64,000 nt of DNA from Istiophorus platypterus (taxonomy: Eukaryota > Chordata > Actinopteri > Istiophoriformes > Istiophoridae): the NCBI GenBank assembly GCA_016859345.1, contig CM029121.1, forward strand, positions 6,885,911-6,949,910, written 5' to 3'. Position numbers and translations under genes: made by a program. The notes beneath the pieces are model-generated. The model was not told the origin of the DNA. It searched no databases and was given only the letters and a program-made list of their open reading frames with translations. Below are positions 25,440-38,800 of the stretch, in pieces (the first letter of the stretch is position 1; the number at the start of each line of letters is the position of its first letter).

Positions 25440-25700
25440 CAAGAGAGGGTGAAGAGAGCAAAGGAAAAATTATAAGCGGGATAAAAGTGATAAGGAAGAG
25501 GAGAGAGGAGGGTGATTGAGAAGAAAAAGAGAGTAAAGAGGTTTAATGATGATATGAGGAAGGAAGTGAGGAAGAGAGACAGACAGAGAAGAAAGAGAAT
25601 GGGAAAAGGAAAATGGGGGAATAAAGGAGAGAGGATGAGAGGAGGGGAGAGACAAAGGGAGGATGCCAAAAATAACAAAAGAGGAGGAGGGGAGGGAGGA
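25440..25700 (+). repeat. Purine-rich tract
   Basis: About 260 bp strongly biased to G and A (GAGGAGAGAGGAGGG-type sequence) with few pyrimidines. The pyrimidine complement gives long but meaningless minus-strand frames rich in Ser, Leu, Phe and Pro. Confidence 0.85.
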
Positions 25701-26129
25701 GACAGGGGTGCAGGAGAAATCAAAGGGAGCTCAGCACTGCAGGAAGGTGGCAGACTGACGCACACTTCAAACACACATACACACACACACTCACTCTCTG
25801 TCAACAACACACAGAAACACACATAAAACTTCAAACATCTGAAAGTGAGTGTTTGTGTAGTAGAGGCTGTGTCCATAAAATGACCTTCTTACCATGGCTG
25901 GAAGGAATATATAATGTCACACGCGCATAAGCCGATTCAAAGCTTCACATACACTGATCAATAGCACACACACACACACACACACACACATGATGGACAC
26001 AAATCAAGGCCTCTTTGACCTCTTCATATATATACAGCTGATCCATGCAAAGCTGGGGATGATCCAGTTGTACTGTTTGTTCCTTACAGCTTTTAAAAGT
26101 TCAAGTCACTATAATGGAAAATAAGTGTT

Positions 26130-27110
26130 ACCATAAATAAGAATTTTTGAGGGAGCCTACAAAAAGCAGGTCGAACACATATTTGGGTCAGTCTGCATCG
26201 AGCAGCAGAGTAGGAGGAGCAACTGGTTCTAGATTTATGTCATGATTTATTGTTATTTTTCAGCACTGTGAAGATTTTTACTTTTGCGGTAAACAACAAC
26301 CTCACTACACACTAGTCTCCTGGATAATTTACCGATTTAACAAAAGTATATTAAGTTGGTTGCTGATAGGTAACATTTTTCATCACTTCTGTATGTTAAA
26401 TGGCATGAAATGTATCAGTACCCATGAGTCTTATCGGCAGAAACAAGCCATATCCATGAAATCAACGTTATACAAAACACTACACTATACAGTAGTTACA
26501 ATATTGTTCCAAAATTGCTTCAAAATCCTATTAATGCATTCCAACTGCACTATCTATATATATGAAGTTCTATATCTAATTTTAATGGATAAGGCAAGAG
26601 ACATTCTTTTTTTTATATCGTCAACATTAATTCTATTTTTTTAAAGAGGCAAAAATAATTTGCCAAAACAACTGGGAACTGTAGTTTTCAGCAAACAGCA
26701 CTCAAACAGGGGTAAATGATGCATTTGTTGGGGACTAGTTTCAGCTGCAGAATAATTCACATTTGATGGTCTAGTGGGCATTTCTGGCAAGAAACAGCAG
26801 AAAGGTAAATCTGGGATCTATTTCGCATCGGTTTATTTACATGGGATCTGTTGACAGCAGGAAAAATACAGAATATCACCAAGCTTACCCTTTGAACTCT
26901 CTGAATGAACATTTCTTACTGCAACTTTTCTGGGTCTTGCAGTTGAATTAACAGACTCAGAATTCAGTTGTTACAAACTGCACCGGTTTTTTTCCTGAAC
27001 CCGGAAGGGACTTGTAGCTCTATAGTGTTCGATGCATTTAATTACACAGCAGTATATGGCTAAAACTGTTTCTTTGCAACATTTTATTCAGAAGAAAATA
27101 GTTCTTGAAT
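26130..27110. repeat. Possible interspersed repeat
   Basis: Segments such as GCATTTGTTGGGGACTAGTT, CAGCTGCAGAATAATTCACA and TGGTCTAGTGGGCATTTCTG resemble a fish repeat I only partly remember. Ends not defined. Confidence 0.3.
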
Positions 27111-27262
27111 GCTCGTAAGAAAGCTAAAACATGGGACTTGTAGATCTCATCTCGCCTTGCAACAACACTTAGGTGTGCCCATGTGGAGGTTGTCGTATTC
27201 CTTAACAAGCAGGGGACACATTATCATCAGAGGGGTGGTGTTCACATACTCCAACCTTACAA

Positions 27263-27263
<1 letters not shown>

Positions 27264-27336
<73 letters not shown>
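27264..27336 (+). repeat. (CA)n microsatellite
   Basis: About 36 perfect CA units, one of the longest in the window. Confidence 0.97.
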
Positions 27337-27339
<3 letters not shown>

Positions 27340-29093
27340 TAACCCATGAGGATAACTAGCTGGTTTCCACAACAACAGGAGTCAGCCCGTCTGCCAGCTC
27401 CCTCTCTCGTTCTCTCTCTGTTGTCTGCTCCATCTATCCCTTCATCTCATCCTTCTGTTCATTCCATCTCCCTCCAGTCTGCTTCTCCTCTCTCCCTTCA
27501 AAAGTCCATTGAGACATGTGTGTTTTTCTGCAGCTGCGTCCATAATTTCCTCCTCTTCATCAGTCTCTCTACTGTATGTTATAATTGTGCATTAGATGGC
27601 ACAATGATAAATGTGTTGAATGGAGTAGAGAAATGTGAGGTATGACTCAGTCCGACTCCAATACTGTCTGAAGATGTCCTGCCAGTGATTTGTTACCCAA
27701 CTTTTCTGTTGCAGCTGTCAGTTAGAAATGTAGCAATAGAAAACCTGATAAGATGAAATGATATGAATCCCTTTGTATCGAAAATTTGCTGTTTTTTTAA
27801 GCTGAAAAAAAGTTAATAATAAACTTGAAGTGAGTTGATCTCTATCTCAAGCTTGTGCTGTATGAGAAATATTTGTGTGTGTTTGTCTACCACAGACTAC
27901 ATTCATTTCCACTAGCAGGTCGACCAACCCTAAACAAATATTTTTGAGCATACATGCACATACATAATGTAAGACCGGTGAACTGTGAGATTGCATTGAA
28001 GTAATTACTGTATAGAAAATGAAGCCAAAGGCCAGTGCATCAGTAATGCACATGATGGCATATGCATAAAATAAATGAAAGCTAGATATAGCTCTGGGCA
28101 CATTCTTACAACCCAATGATGCTATTCATTGGATTCAGAGTACAAAAGATTAAACTGCACTTCCGGTCAACTAGTACAGTAGAGGCTGAAAGAAAGCTCA
28201 GCTGTGCCTCATACTGAGGCCCACTAACACACAGACAGGCCAGTGTTAGCTTAGCACCAATAAACATTGATCAGTCATGACATATTGTGTCTGATCGGTG
28301 TATGGTCTATTGTTAATATTTGCTAAAACCCTTTCGTTTTTTTAAGAGAAAGGTTTTAGAATGAGGACTAACCAGTGTTTTTGGTGAACATTACATTATC
28401 TCAAATTACAAGTTTAGTTTGGGTTGCTGGTATTTAAACTTACCTAAATCCAGTAGAGGAGGACAGAGCTGCTAATGTTGGCCTGAACTCTGACATTGTA
28501 GCATCCAAGATCAGCTCCCTTACAGAACCAAACAGTGGATGTGCTTGTCCTGAATGTGGCTTTTAATTAACATAACCTATAGCCCCGCAAAATAATGTGG
28601 CCTGAAATGCTCCTCACCTTGGCAGCCAGACATGCTAATGTTTGTAGCTTATGTTAGAGCAGATGAACACACCGTTTAATCCATTCCCTACTCTTTTGTC
28701 CATGCGTGGATTGGGTTAAAGGGTTAAAGAAGAACCCACTATCCAAACTCATTATACCGTATGTGAAGTATCACTCTTACTACAGTCGTACGTACAGCAT
28801 TTAAAAATATGGAGAAATCAAAAACTGGACAGTCTTCCTGTAACTAATTACAGATGCTCGGCTATTACACAGTTGCGGCTTGGGGCAAGGATTTAGGTAA
28901 CAGTCAATTAAAAATTACTGAAAGTCACTCAAAAACTGAATGTATTTTTCATTAGGGCCAAAATACCTGTGGAAATTTGAACAGTTATTCAAAATCCCTA
29001 AGGTAGGAACATCTTCTTTTAAACCTGAGTGAAAACTGCTCTAAGATTCTTACGACAGTGACAACATGGAGTCTATTTCAAGCCTGCTATCAT

Positions 29094-29095
<2 letters not shown>

Positions 29096-29150
<55 letters not shown>

Positions 29151-29201
29151 GTGCATGCATGTGTATGTGTGTGTGTGCGTGTGTGTGTGTCTGCGTGTGC
29201 G

Positions 29202-29249
<48 letters not shown>

Positions 29250-29303
29250 CATGCATGTGAATGTGTATGTGTGTGTGTGCGTTTGTGTGTGTCTGTGTGT
29301 GTG

Positions 29304-29358
<55 letters not shown>

Positions 29359-29361
29359 GTG
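29096..29361 (+). repeat. Compound TG repeat with a tandemly duplicated 96-102 bp unit
   Basis: Three long TG tracts are separated by two similar spacers, each with GCGTGCATGCATGTG (29149 and 29245), a GTATGTGTGTGTGTGCG stretch and GTCTTTCTGTG (29202 and 29304). The whole therefore looks like a two-and-a-bit copy tandem duplication of a compound microsatellite. Confidence 0.9.
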
Positions 29362-31368
29362 CAAGCGATGTGTCACACCGCCCTCGGACATGGGCTTGCG
29401 GAATGTGTTGAGAGGAAGGCAAAACACTGGGTTGCCACAGCAACCAGTTAAGGCCGAGGGAAACAGATAGGGGGGTGTTATCAGGAGATGAGGTGAAAAC
29501 GAGCAAAGGGGGAAAAAAAGGGTAGAACGGGTGGAGTTGAATACACTGTGAGGGAGAAAGAAGGGGTTAGGGAGAGAGCCAGAGAGGGACAGCAAGCCAC
29601 AATGGGAGGAAGGAGAAACAGAGTGGGAGTTAAGTTAGAGAATATACTGTATATTACAGATTTTGACACATATTTTACCTTCGACTTCGGCATAATCCAC
29701 AGTTACAAAAGATCCTATTTCTGTCTATTTGAGAGTGTGAATAGGTCCCATTTTGGAGCTATACTCCTCATCTTTTATTAGTGTGAGTAGGATGTCTCTA
29801 AGTCCTCTGGTTACTTTGAGGGGAAGTCAAACGTAGAGTGTAGTTTAAACACATCTCAGACTTGTCTCTGTTTCTCTTCTTGTCCACTGTCACATTCGGT
29901 CCAACCTCTCTAAATAATCAGCTTTCTTTCTCTTTCCCTCTTATTCTCTTTGCCTTTGCTGTCAACTATAATATGTCTCTCTTCTCCAGTGCTCTCTTTT
30001 ATTTTACCCTGACACCGTTCTGTTATCCTCTGCCATTATGCTTAGTCTTGTAACTTATTTTTTCAACAGTAACAAGTTATTACACTAAACAATCGCCATT
30101 TCTTATTTTGTTAACAGTGACTCATCAGAATATTGAATGTACTGTATGTGTTTACTTTAACAGTTTCGAGTTGCTCAGAACTTGTAATAATGTGTGAGAA
30201 AATGTTATATTTGCAGTATATACTATAGTACGATACAGTACTATAAAGTAAAAGTTTATTGCAGATATATCTGTAAAACAGCATGTGTTGGCCATAAGCA
30301 ACAAGAAATGGCAGTAAAGAAATAACAAACTAGGTCTGACCTCATTTAGACCATAGTTTATTTAATTTTTATCAGTAAAATGTCCACTCCACATGTATCT
30401 TGGTCACTATAAAAAAAAGAAATCTGAGACATCCAGATTAAGATTAGGTTTTATCACCTGATATATTATTGCCCGATTTTTTGAATTCCGAAATTACAGA
30501 TTTAGTATCTACTTTAAAAATCCAGTAACATTTAGGCATTACTACACTAATATCAAGTGTTTTAGTATTCTGTGGATATTAGCTCAATCACAAGATTTAT
30601 CCAGTGCTCAGTTATCGCATTTTTCTTGTTTTTATTTTTACCTCTTAATGATGGTCTACAGAGTTGCGAATTGGGAGGAGGTATTTTGAGTGCATTGTTC
30701 CCATAGAAAGTGTTATGTGACTCATAGATGGAGCACTTCTATGACTTGAATCAGCGTAAAACTCTCCTGGTTCCATCATCAGTCCAAATGATTGAAAACA
30801 GCAATAAAAAGATATCTTTTTTAATTATTTTTTTAATTAAAAGCTAATAGTTCAAGCTAGTGTACATAAAATTATCAGGAGAAAAGTTAACTACAATTCT
30901 CTAGATCCATTTTGGCGAGAAATATCCTATATCATAGAGCTTAAAATGCTGTCATGTGAGCTATTTATGGCGGGGGATTAAACTGTGAAGAAAACTGTAA
31001 ACTATATCTACAGCTTATACCAGTTCACTTTTAAATTCTGAGTAACTTCTGATAGAACTCAGGAACTATGGCACCACATTTTGTAAACAACTGCAAAAAC
31101 CAAGCATTTATGAATTCCCTGCAGTTCTTCACCTCTGACTGGCTTCTTCTCCGTAGCAACTGCTATATGTATAACTATATGGATATAGTCGTATTTAGAC
31201 TCATCCGCAATGCAAAAATGTCTGACAAAACGTAAATTCCCTGACACAAAGTAGATTTAATTAGAACTTGTAGCCACATAGGGGGTTTTTCACTTTACTT
31301 TCATGTATTTCACACTATGACAATTCTCAGTAAAGCAATCTAATGTCCACTGCATATCAGTGTGGGTC

Positions 31369-31393
31369 ACACACACACACACAGACACACACA

Positions 31394-31474
<81 letters not shown>
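31369..31474 (+). repeat. (AC)n microsatellite
   Basis: About 100 bp of CA with two ACAGAC interruptions near the start. The main run is about 38 units. Confidence 0.97.
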
Positions 31475-31480
<6 letters not shown>

Positions 31481-31783
31481 AGTGCATGTTTTTCATAAGT
31501 GATCCTATAACAACAATAATAATCTCTCATGCCTTGGGCCCTTCCCTTCACCTCTGACTAGAAATGCAATACCAAGATGAATTAAACACACAAACAAACA
31601 CACACACACACAAGGCAAACACACACATTCACACACAGATATCATATCCTAATCAATAGCTGTACTGTTATTTCAGCCCCCTACTCTGAGTATCAATAGC
31701 TTCGTTGTGATTAAAAATATACTGTGCCTTTGGATAAGGTTAAAACCAATGACACGTGTCTGTTAGTGTGCGGTGTGTGCTAT

Positions 31784-31787
<4 letters not shown>

Positions 31788-31840
<53 letters not shown>
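31788..31840 (+). repeat. (TG)n microsatellite
   Basis: About 25 TG units followed by a short GAAAGAGAAAGAG tract. Confidence 0.95.
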
Positions 31841-31845
<5 letters not shown>

Positions 31846-33779
31846 GAAAGAGAAAAAGAGATAAATTTGGAGCCTCTTTTTCTCTGTGACTGCTAGCAAG
31901 GTGAATTTGAATCAAACGGAGTCCTCTGCATGATTAAGTCAACACTACATTCACTGAAATATTCAGCTTCTACACTGTCATCATCACATCATCATCATCA
32001 TTTTTATGCTAATGTAATCTTCATCATCACCATTAACAACCACACATCATTGTCTACTGTCAATCTTAGCATTTACTCTGTCACATACCCATGTGAGGTT
32101 ACTTGATATGCATAAAAGGTTGCATAAAATTTATAAGACTAAAACAATATACTGCTAAACAACAAATGGGTGTTATATGTATCATATGTTGTATATAATC
32201 AGTATTTCCCACTCGGAGGGGGTTGCCATATGTTGGTGGTAAGTTCTATCATCCAACAGTCATCCCACAAGTATTATATTTACATGCTAATTTATGAGCA
32301 TATATCTGAATAACAGCATACATTTGATTAGAGAAGTCATTTACTGTACATGATTGTATTGAATGTACTGCTTCAGATTTAGAAGTCAAGCTTTCAGGCA
32401 AGTCTTTCAATGTGGGCTGCAGAATGTGGGCTACATTCTACAAACAATCCAGTTGACCCACCGTTCACACTTTGTATCTTGACAACTCTAGTGGCCTGAA
32501 TTATGGGAACTTCAGGACCTAAAACTGATGCAGAGGCCAGGAGAGATCTGTTTAAAGCAACACTGTGTCTTCATGGCCTCTTTACACTGCTCTGTATTTA
32601 GATTGAATTGATGCTCTTCTGTGGATTAAACTCATAATCCGTGATTAGCGTATGATATATCGAACTTGTGTACTTTAGGATTTAGAGGACTTACAAGCAT
32701 AACTAACCTAGATAGGCATGAAGGAATTTTGGTACTAGAATGACAGGGTTAGTTGGCAGCCATTCCCATTAACCCTCCATCAGAGCTGGTGTAGACAGTT
32801 CAATAAATAAAAGGACCAGGGTGATGAAGAGCTGTCACTCAATAACGAAGTCAAAGAAGCTGCTCATGTTAAAGCCTGGCAAGAGGCAAAATAGTATATA
32901 AATCATAAAGACCTTTAAAATGTGACATAAAAAAATGTGATGATGTAATATTTTCAGGATAGCCTTCATCTCTTCTGCAATTGCTAACAGTAAAAAAGTA
33001 TCATTTGATATTATATTGAATCCTGTTTTTCCAAATCCAATTTTTATTTTTCTGAATATGCTTCAAAAAACTAAAAACAAACTGTCCCCATCACCACATT
33101 TCTTCACTATCCAAACTTATGTTCTTAGAAAAATGCTCTATAAAGAATCTGAAAACAATAAATGTGTTGCTGTTACTGCTGTGAATTGTTTTTTCTTCCC
33201 GACAAAAATATGTTTACAACTAGCTGAGATTTCATCTCCAGCTGAGAACAAAATAAATCCTATGCTGTTTAAACAGACACAGAAGCCCACTGCTGAAAAT
33301 ACATGTTTAACCTGTCAAAACTACTCAGGTGGAGGTCAATCAACACAAATCTGTCGAAGCCCTTGAATCACGTGTTGCCCGTGAGCCTATGGGCCTAGTG
33401 AAAGCAGTGTCTGCTCTCCACACTGCTACATTGCTGCATCTGAAGGTATTTTGGTGGATAATTAATTCAATTCTGATTGAAGTTACCAGATTAATTTTGG
33501 AGAAAATGAATACTACTTGTGACAAGCACAAATATTACACTGTAACATATGATGAATTTTAAAAAGTCTGTATTTCTTTAATCAGTGTGGGTGGAAAATC
33601 CTTGTGTTTTGAGAATTCCCCTTTACCTTTCAGCTCTCAGCATCAAAGTACATAAACACCAGCCATACGGAGCTGTAACATTAATACCTTCCATCTACAG
33701 TGCATTGCATGGTTATTGTAAACATGTACCATGCACATAAACCTTCGCACAAAGGGGCAAGCCAATGTGTATGTTAACT

Positions 33780-33950
33780 ACAGTATTCTGCTGTATTCAC
33801 CACTTCAGATTCACTACATTTGGAGCAAGGACCTGAAGCTGGAAGAAAACAGTGTCTTGCCCAGAGATACTTTATCAGGGCCAAAACAAGAGCTGGACTC
33901 CTGGTGCTTTGGTTGAAAGACAGTAACTCTGTGTAGAGCACATAGTGCCC
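33780..33950 (+). repeat. Fish repeat family G, eroded copy
   Basis: The core AACAGTGTCTTGCCCAGAGA followed by GCTGGACTCCTGGTGC matches the 3' half of the copy at 51225-51505 (CAGTATCTTGCCAGTGAGAA). Confidence 0.4.
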
Positions 33951-34315
33951 TCTCCCTGAACTCCATCAGTTCCCTTGGCATCCATCCAGTGGCTACTTGC
34001 TGAATTCAGGACTGGGAGCTGAGCATTTGGAACACTGGCTCACTGGTCCATCTTTACTGACATCTTCAATCAGCCGTATTCAGATCAAAGTATTGGACTC
34101 GAGAATATAAACAATCTTGAGACATTTCCTTCTGTGACGGTCTTGTTTCTTTGCCAGTGTGTGACTGTATGTCATTATACACTATCAATTTGGTGATAGT
34201 ATTTGGAAAATTAAGTGTTCTGTACTGTATATGTCATTGTGTAATTCCTCGTTATGTGTGTGGTGGACGTCTTTGGAAAGTGTCTTTGGAAAGCGTGCGG
34301 TGAATGAGTGCTGAC

Positions 34316-34457
34316 CTTGCGTTCTTTGTCTCCATACTCCAGGCCCAGTGTATCCATGGCGCGGACGATGGCAGCCAGAGATTGGATGGTGTTGCTGTAA
34401 ACAACGGGCTTGTACTGCTTTACGTCATCGCCAGAGAAACCGTCCTCATGGATGATC
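34316..34457 (-). CDS. gnao1: gnao1 coding exon 3 (helix alpha1 to helical domain)
   Basis: This 142-bp exon encodes residues 54-101, starting IIHEDGFSGDDVKQYKPVVY and ending EYGDKERK. It completes helix alpha1 and builds helix alphaA and linker of the all-helical domain that clamps nucleotide in G alpha proteins. HEDGFSGDD, VKQYKPVVYSNTIQSLAAI and MDTLGLEYGDKERK are alpha-o signatures; alpha-i has different residues after the YSNTIQS core. The acceptor is tgtgtatttAG/GATC, with a plausible branch point (ttgactaat) about 27 nt upstream and a UG-rich rather than pyrimidine-rich tract. The donor is GCAAG/GTCAGC. Exon 3 ends on a codon boundary. The next exon, expected to begin near residue 102, was not found in 34 kb of downstream sequence, so the gene continues beyond base 1. 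Confidence 0.97.
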
Positions 34458-35869
34458 CTAAATACACACAAATGCACACATATTAGTCAATGGGTCAAGT
34501 ATTTTAGGCTTTGCTTGAGTACACATACACATAATATCCCATTAAATACTACTTACAAAGACTTGCACGTATTAGTAAACAGAAAAGTGTGTACAGCAAA
34601 GTGTGCTAACTTGGAAATAAGGTAGGCAGAGGTACTAAATAAGCTCATGTGCTCTGGGGATATATTATGAGTTAGGTAAATAAAGGTTTTGGAACAAGGG
34701 AGGTGGGATGTTAGAAAGAAACACAGATACCAGAAGGAGGGTTACAACAAAACACACAGAATAAAATGGAGCGGGACGTTGGGGGAGGAAGGGGAGGGAG
34801 AGAGGGTCCATGACCAGTAGGCTAAGTTGACATTTAGGCCCACAGTGCTAGCAGCAGCCCATCCTGTTGTTTCAAATGTCATGTTATCCTTCAATGCAGC
34901 TAACGCAAGGACACACCAGCAGACAGACTAAAAGACCGTTAGACAGCCAGACAAACTGTACAGATGGACAAATCACAAAAAGTCAAACAGAGAGAAATGA
35001 CTGAGAGATGGGCGGTCGAGAACAAAAGACAAGACATCAGAAAAGAAATCGCCTGATGACAACAGACCTAACCAGGTCTTTGCAGCATTGTTGGGCAATT
35101 CAGATAGGCACCAACCCCACGCATAAATTAATCGAGTTGAACAAGCCCTGTGTATAGAAGGACTGAAGACCTAACCAAGCTCCTTATTGGCACTCAACTT
35201 CTAACAGCTATAACCATCTCTACCACCAACCCCTGCTATAAACGCCTATTATCGTGAATCTCCCCTCCTAGGCACGCCACTGACTAAACTCTATGGAAAC
35301 ACTCTTTTACCTCCCCATTACATGTAAACTAGACAGCAAATGACCTTTATATATCTTACAACAAGCAAGCTTACTGACTTGCTGCTAATGAGCCAGAGTC
35401 AAAGCTCTTCGGTCAGTGCCATGAAATTATCATATTTGACATCCAGCCTTAATTTTGAACAGATTAATCCAAAGAGCCCAAGTGTCACAAATTCAAAGTC
35501 TTTCGAAAACAACTGCATTTTAAAGAGAAGTCTAGGATACAAGAACTCAGAAGAAGCAAAAGGCTCATTACGAGACCACAGAGCGTATCCAGACACAGAG
35601 GCTGCCGCTGAAATCTGACCAAAATTCCACAAAACAACTGAAAGAGCCAAAGAACAAATGTAGCCATTGTAGGAGACCCACATGTGCAGTACTCCTGAGC
35701 CCAAGATCAACTATCTAAATTTAATGTCCTTTGAAAAGTTACAAAGAGCAATTTTTAACATCACAGATCAGAAGCACGGGGACTCAATTGGTTCTGCTCT
35801 GTGAAATTTGTGAAATTTTTTTGAGAAATAGTGCTGTAGTGACAGAGCAGTGTGATGCTGGACAGCTGA

Positions 35870-36200
35870 ATTAAGGGAATACTTAGACATTTTGGGTAAT
35901 GCTATTATTTGTTTGTCACCAGCGGTAGATAAGAATATCAATACCATGGTAACGCTGTAGAACTAATATGTGGCTTGAGTCAGCAGGCAGTTAGCTTAAC
36001 TTAGCACAAAGACTAGAAACATAGGGAAAACCGACACCATGGCTCTTTCCAAAGGTAACAAAATCTGGCCAACCACCATTTCTAAAACTCACAAAAATTA
36101 ATACAATGGATCACAGTTGGTTAATCTGCACAAAAACAGTGTAAAAACAGCAATTCACAACTTCTACAGGAGGTTATGTGCTAGATGATGATGTATTATA
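35870..36200 (+). repeat. Fish repeat family C, copy 1
   Basis: GGAATACTTAGACATTTTGG, AGGCAGTTAGCTTAACTTAG, CACAAAGACTAGAAACA, TCTTTCCAAAGGTAACAAAA and GGTTAATCTGCACAAAAACA occur in the order of an abundant teleost repeat. A second, poorer copy lies near 60420-60600. Confidence 0.7.
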
Positions 36201-36532
36201 ATTCCATTGAAAAAATGAAACAAAAAGGAAACTGACTGTAAAACCAAAAATAGATGTCCAGTAACTTTGAGATCTTACATAGATTATTTTTGAAATTGCA
36301 AAGCAAGAACATGACATTCACCAATATTTCAGTGCCATTTCATCTCAGACATTTTAATTGGCATCTCTTCCTCTCACACATGCACAACCGAACACACTGG
36401 CAAACACACTCACTCTGTACTCGGTCTCCAAAACACCTCGGCAGCTGCAGGCAGTGTAATTAGTATGCATCCGAGCTTGGTCTCTCTGACATCTGACGTA
36501 CACGTGCCACGATACATCTGTATATAAGTTTG

Positions 36533-36583
36533 TGTGTGTGTGCGTGTGTGTGCGTGTGTGTGTGTGTATGTGTGTGTGTGAGT

Positions 36584-36626
<43 letters not shown>

Positions 36627-36655
36627 TGTGTGGTGTGTGTGTGTGAATGTGTTTA
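36533..36655 (+). repeat. Interrupted (TG)n tract
   Basis: About 120 bp of TG units with CG, TA and GAGTG interruptions. Confidence 0.95.
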
Positions 36656-38387
36656 TTTTGTGTGGGGGAGTATATGTTTGTGGTCTCGAGGAAAGCGCAG
36701 TCCCAGCCACTGTAGTGTTCTAGATCAATCAGGCAGTCTGCCAGTCCTATACAGCAGGCCTCCTGTCTACATCGGTCACATTCACACAGAGGGCCAAAGC
36801 ACAGGTCTATACACTATATGGATGAATGTACATGGATGTATTCTGTATTGCAGTTGCTACCCTGACTTTTAGTCTTCAGGCTCTTCTCTCATTCTCACTG
36901 AGGACAAGCATCCAATCAAGAGAATTAGATGTTTCAGTCTCTACAGAAACAGTGTGTTGAGCTGGAGATGCAAAGAGAGAGTGGGTGATGCATGTTTCAC
37001 AGTACCTGAAAGAACAGAACCAGGCACCCTTGAAATCTGGGATCCTCAAACATTAGCAGTCTATCTAACATGAGAGGACACGTGATATATATCAAATTGC
37101 TCTCCAGTACAATGATAATAACATGTCTGTACAATACAATTTAAAATAAGGGTGTTGTATTAAACAATATGCAGTGAAATATATCTCCTAAATGCATATT
37201 TAGGAAATATATTTTTTAAACCTGGAGGGACGCTGTAATAACGCTTCCTTATGATCTTAGTACAAGTAGAAATCAGTGTGGGAGGGTTGATTGAAAACAC
37301 ATTAGCATCATTACTGTCTCCACAGAAAATTGACACAATTACCCCTATTAACCCAGGGAGAGGTGGAAAATAGAGTGACTGGAGAAGAAAGAAATAATAG
37401 TCACAAAATGGAGGGAGAAAAAAGAAATTTGATCAAGCAAAGATTTCAGATTAGTGTTGTAGCAAGTGTTATTAAAGGTGTATGATTTGCTTTTCGTACA
37501 AGTGTGTGTGTGTGTGTGTGGGTGTGTGTGTGTTGGGCTGACTGGCCTGCTGACTTGGGCTTTCATGCATGAGGACCCTTTCTCATTACCCACTCTCCAA
37601 GCCCTTCTGTCAGCAAAGAGAGAGCACTATGTGTGTTGATGCCGCTGTGTGTATGTGTGCAATTTCCCGCAGCTTTGGCACAATCTGCACAGTGACCTGA
37701 ACCTGAAACATAGTTTAGTTTCACACAGAGCCAGACAGATGGACAGAGACACACATATGGGCAATTTAACCATAATATATTGTTCCATGATATCACTGTA
37801 TGGCTGCCATTTTAGAGGGCAAACAGCAGTTGTTCAGTTTAATGACAGATGTCAGTAAGAAATCAATAATCACACTGAACGATCAGTATTTTTGGTACTC
37901 CACTGTCATGCCCTATAAAATTTGATAATCACTAAATTTTGAATAACATTCATTTTTTTTCAAGTTTAAATTTAATTCAGTTTTTGTCGGTTGCGTGGAA
38001 CTTGTCTAAATTAGTACAGAGAAGTACCTGAACTGGCCATTTGATACCAGTAGTTCATTTTTTCTTTCTAAGACCCTCAGTTGCTCGTGCCACGTCTAAT
38101 GTGTGTTGAACATTATTGCTCAATAGTGATGCAACAAGTGTTTTTAGAGGGTCTCAGTGGCTTGACTGAATTGATATTAATGGGTGTACTCCAGTCGCTT
38201 CTCCATGAAGTTTGCTGCTCCTGATCTGAGAGTCACGTTATTCAGCTGCATATCACTGGAAGCAGTGTGGAGAACACATTTTTACAAGGAAATGATGCAG
38301 TACAGTATGTTTGACTTGGGAAATCAACTCTGGACTTTCACTGCCAATTAAACTTCCCAAAAGACAGTAAAACATCTGTCTTAAAAT

Positions 38388-38800
38388 TTAAAGGATTGGT
38401 TCACAGTTTTTCAAGTCTGTCTTAAAACAATAGTCAGGTGTGCATCTGAACATTGGAAGAGATTTGTTGTCACCACTCCTCCTCTTCAAACTGGCCATTA
38501 AGACATTCTTCCTATGGGGGTTCAGTTTACATGATGGGGGACAGTCCTCAAAAACACATTCCACAGTTTATATGAAGCCAGTATGAGGCATCGGAAGTCT
38601 GAATTAGACAAATAAAGTGGGTGTCTTGGAAATTTAATGTCTGCTATTTTTGCAAAAATTCCCTCTGAGTGTTACGATCCCTCTACCACAGCTCATTAGG
38701 GAAATGCTATCTGGGAAAAAACAAGCTCTTTGGAAGACACCCACTCTGATCCACCATCGCTTACATGGAAAGCACTTTAGAAGGGGATCTGTTAATGGCC
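38388..38800 (+). repeat. Fish repeat family D
   Basis: AAAGGATTGGTTCACAGTTT, CAAGTCTGTCTTAAAACAAT, AGTCAGGTGTGCATCTGAAC, then GATGGGGGACAGTCCTC, AAGCCAGTATGAGGCAT and CCTCTACCACAGCTCATTAG match a common teleost repeat in order. Confidence 0.7.

Larger units (their letters stand above)
1..34315 (-). other. gnao1: gnao1 intron 3, 5' part (runs off the window)
   Basis: It begins with donor GTCAGC directly after exon 3 and continues to base 1 without a recognisable exon 4. I looked by eye for reverse-complement sequence encoding the next alpha-o segment (around MVCDVVSRMEDTEP and the FNRSREYQLND motif) and found none. A very large third intron fits the layout of vertebrate GNAO1. Contents: a Tc1-type remnant, a LINE 3' end, a duplicated 1.1-kb block, several repeat families and microsatellites, all listed separately. 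Other long stretches (5400-6500, 9980-11150, 11430-12770, 17000-19300, 27650-29080, 29550-31350, 31860-33780) show nothing I can name. Confidence 0.82.

Noticed and set aside
29161..29361. Regular spacing suggestive of a CRISPR-like array
   Set aside because: The repeats and spacers are all TG-type microsatellite sequence in a vertebrate intron. It is a tandem duplication.
29050..29595. 181-residue minus-strand ORF and overlapping Cys-Val or Thr-His frames
   Set aside because: These are translations of CA/TG microsatellites. The same applies to similar frames near 2112, 16203, 22119, 31290, 36354 and 44793.
33016..33366. 116-residue + strand ORF in intron 3
   Set aside because: No recognisable domain, ordinary AT-rich composition, and no supporting splice or promoter context. 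Treated as chance.
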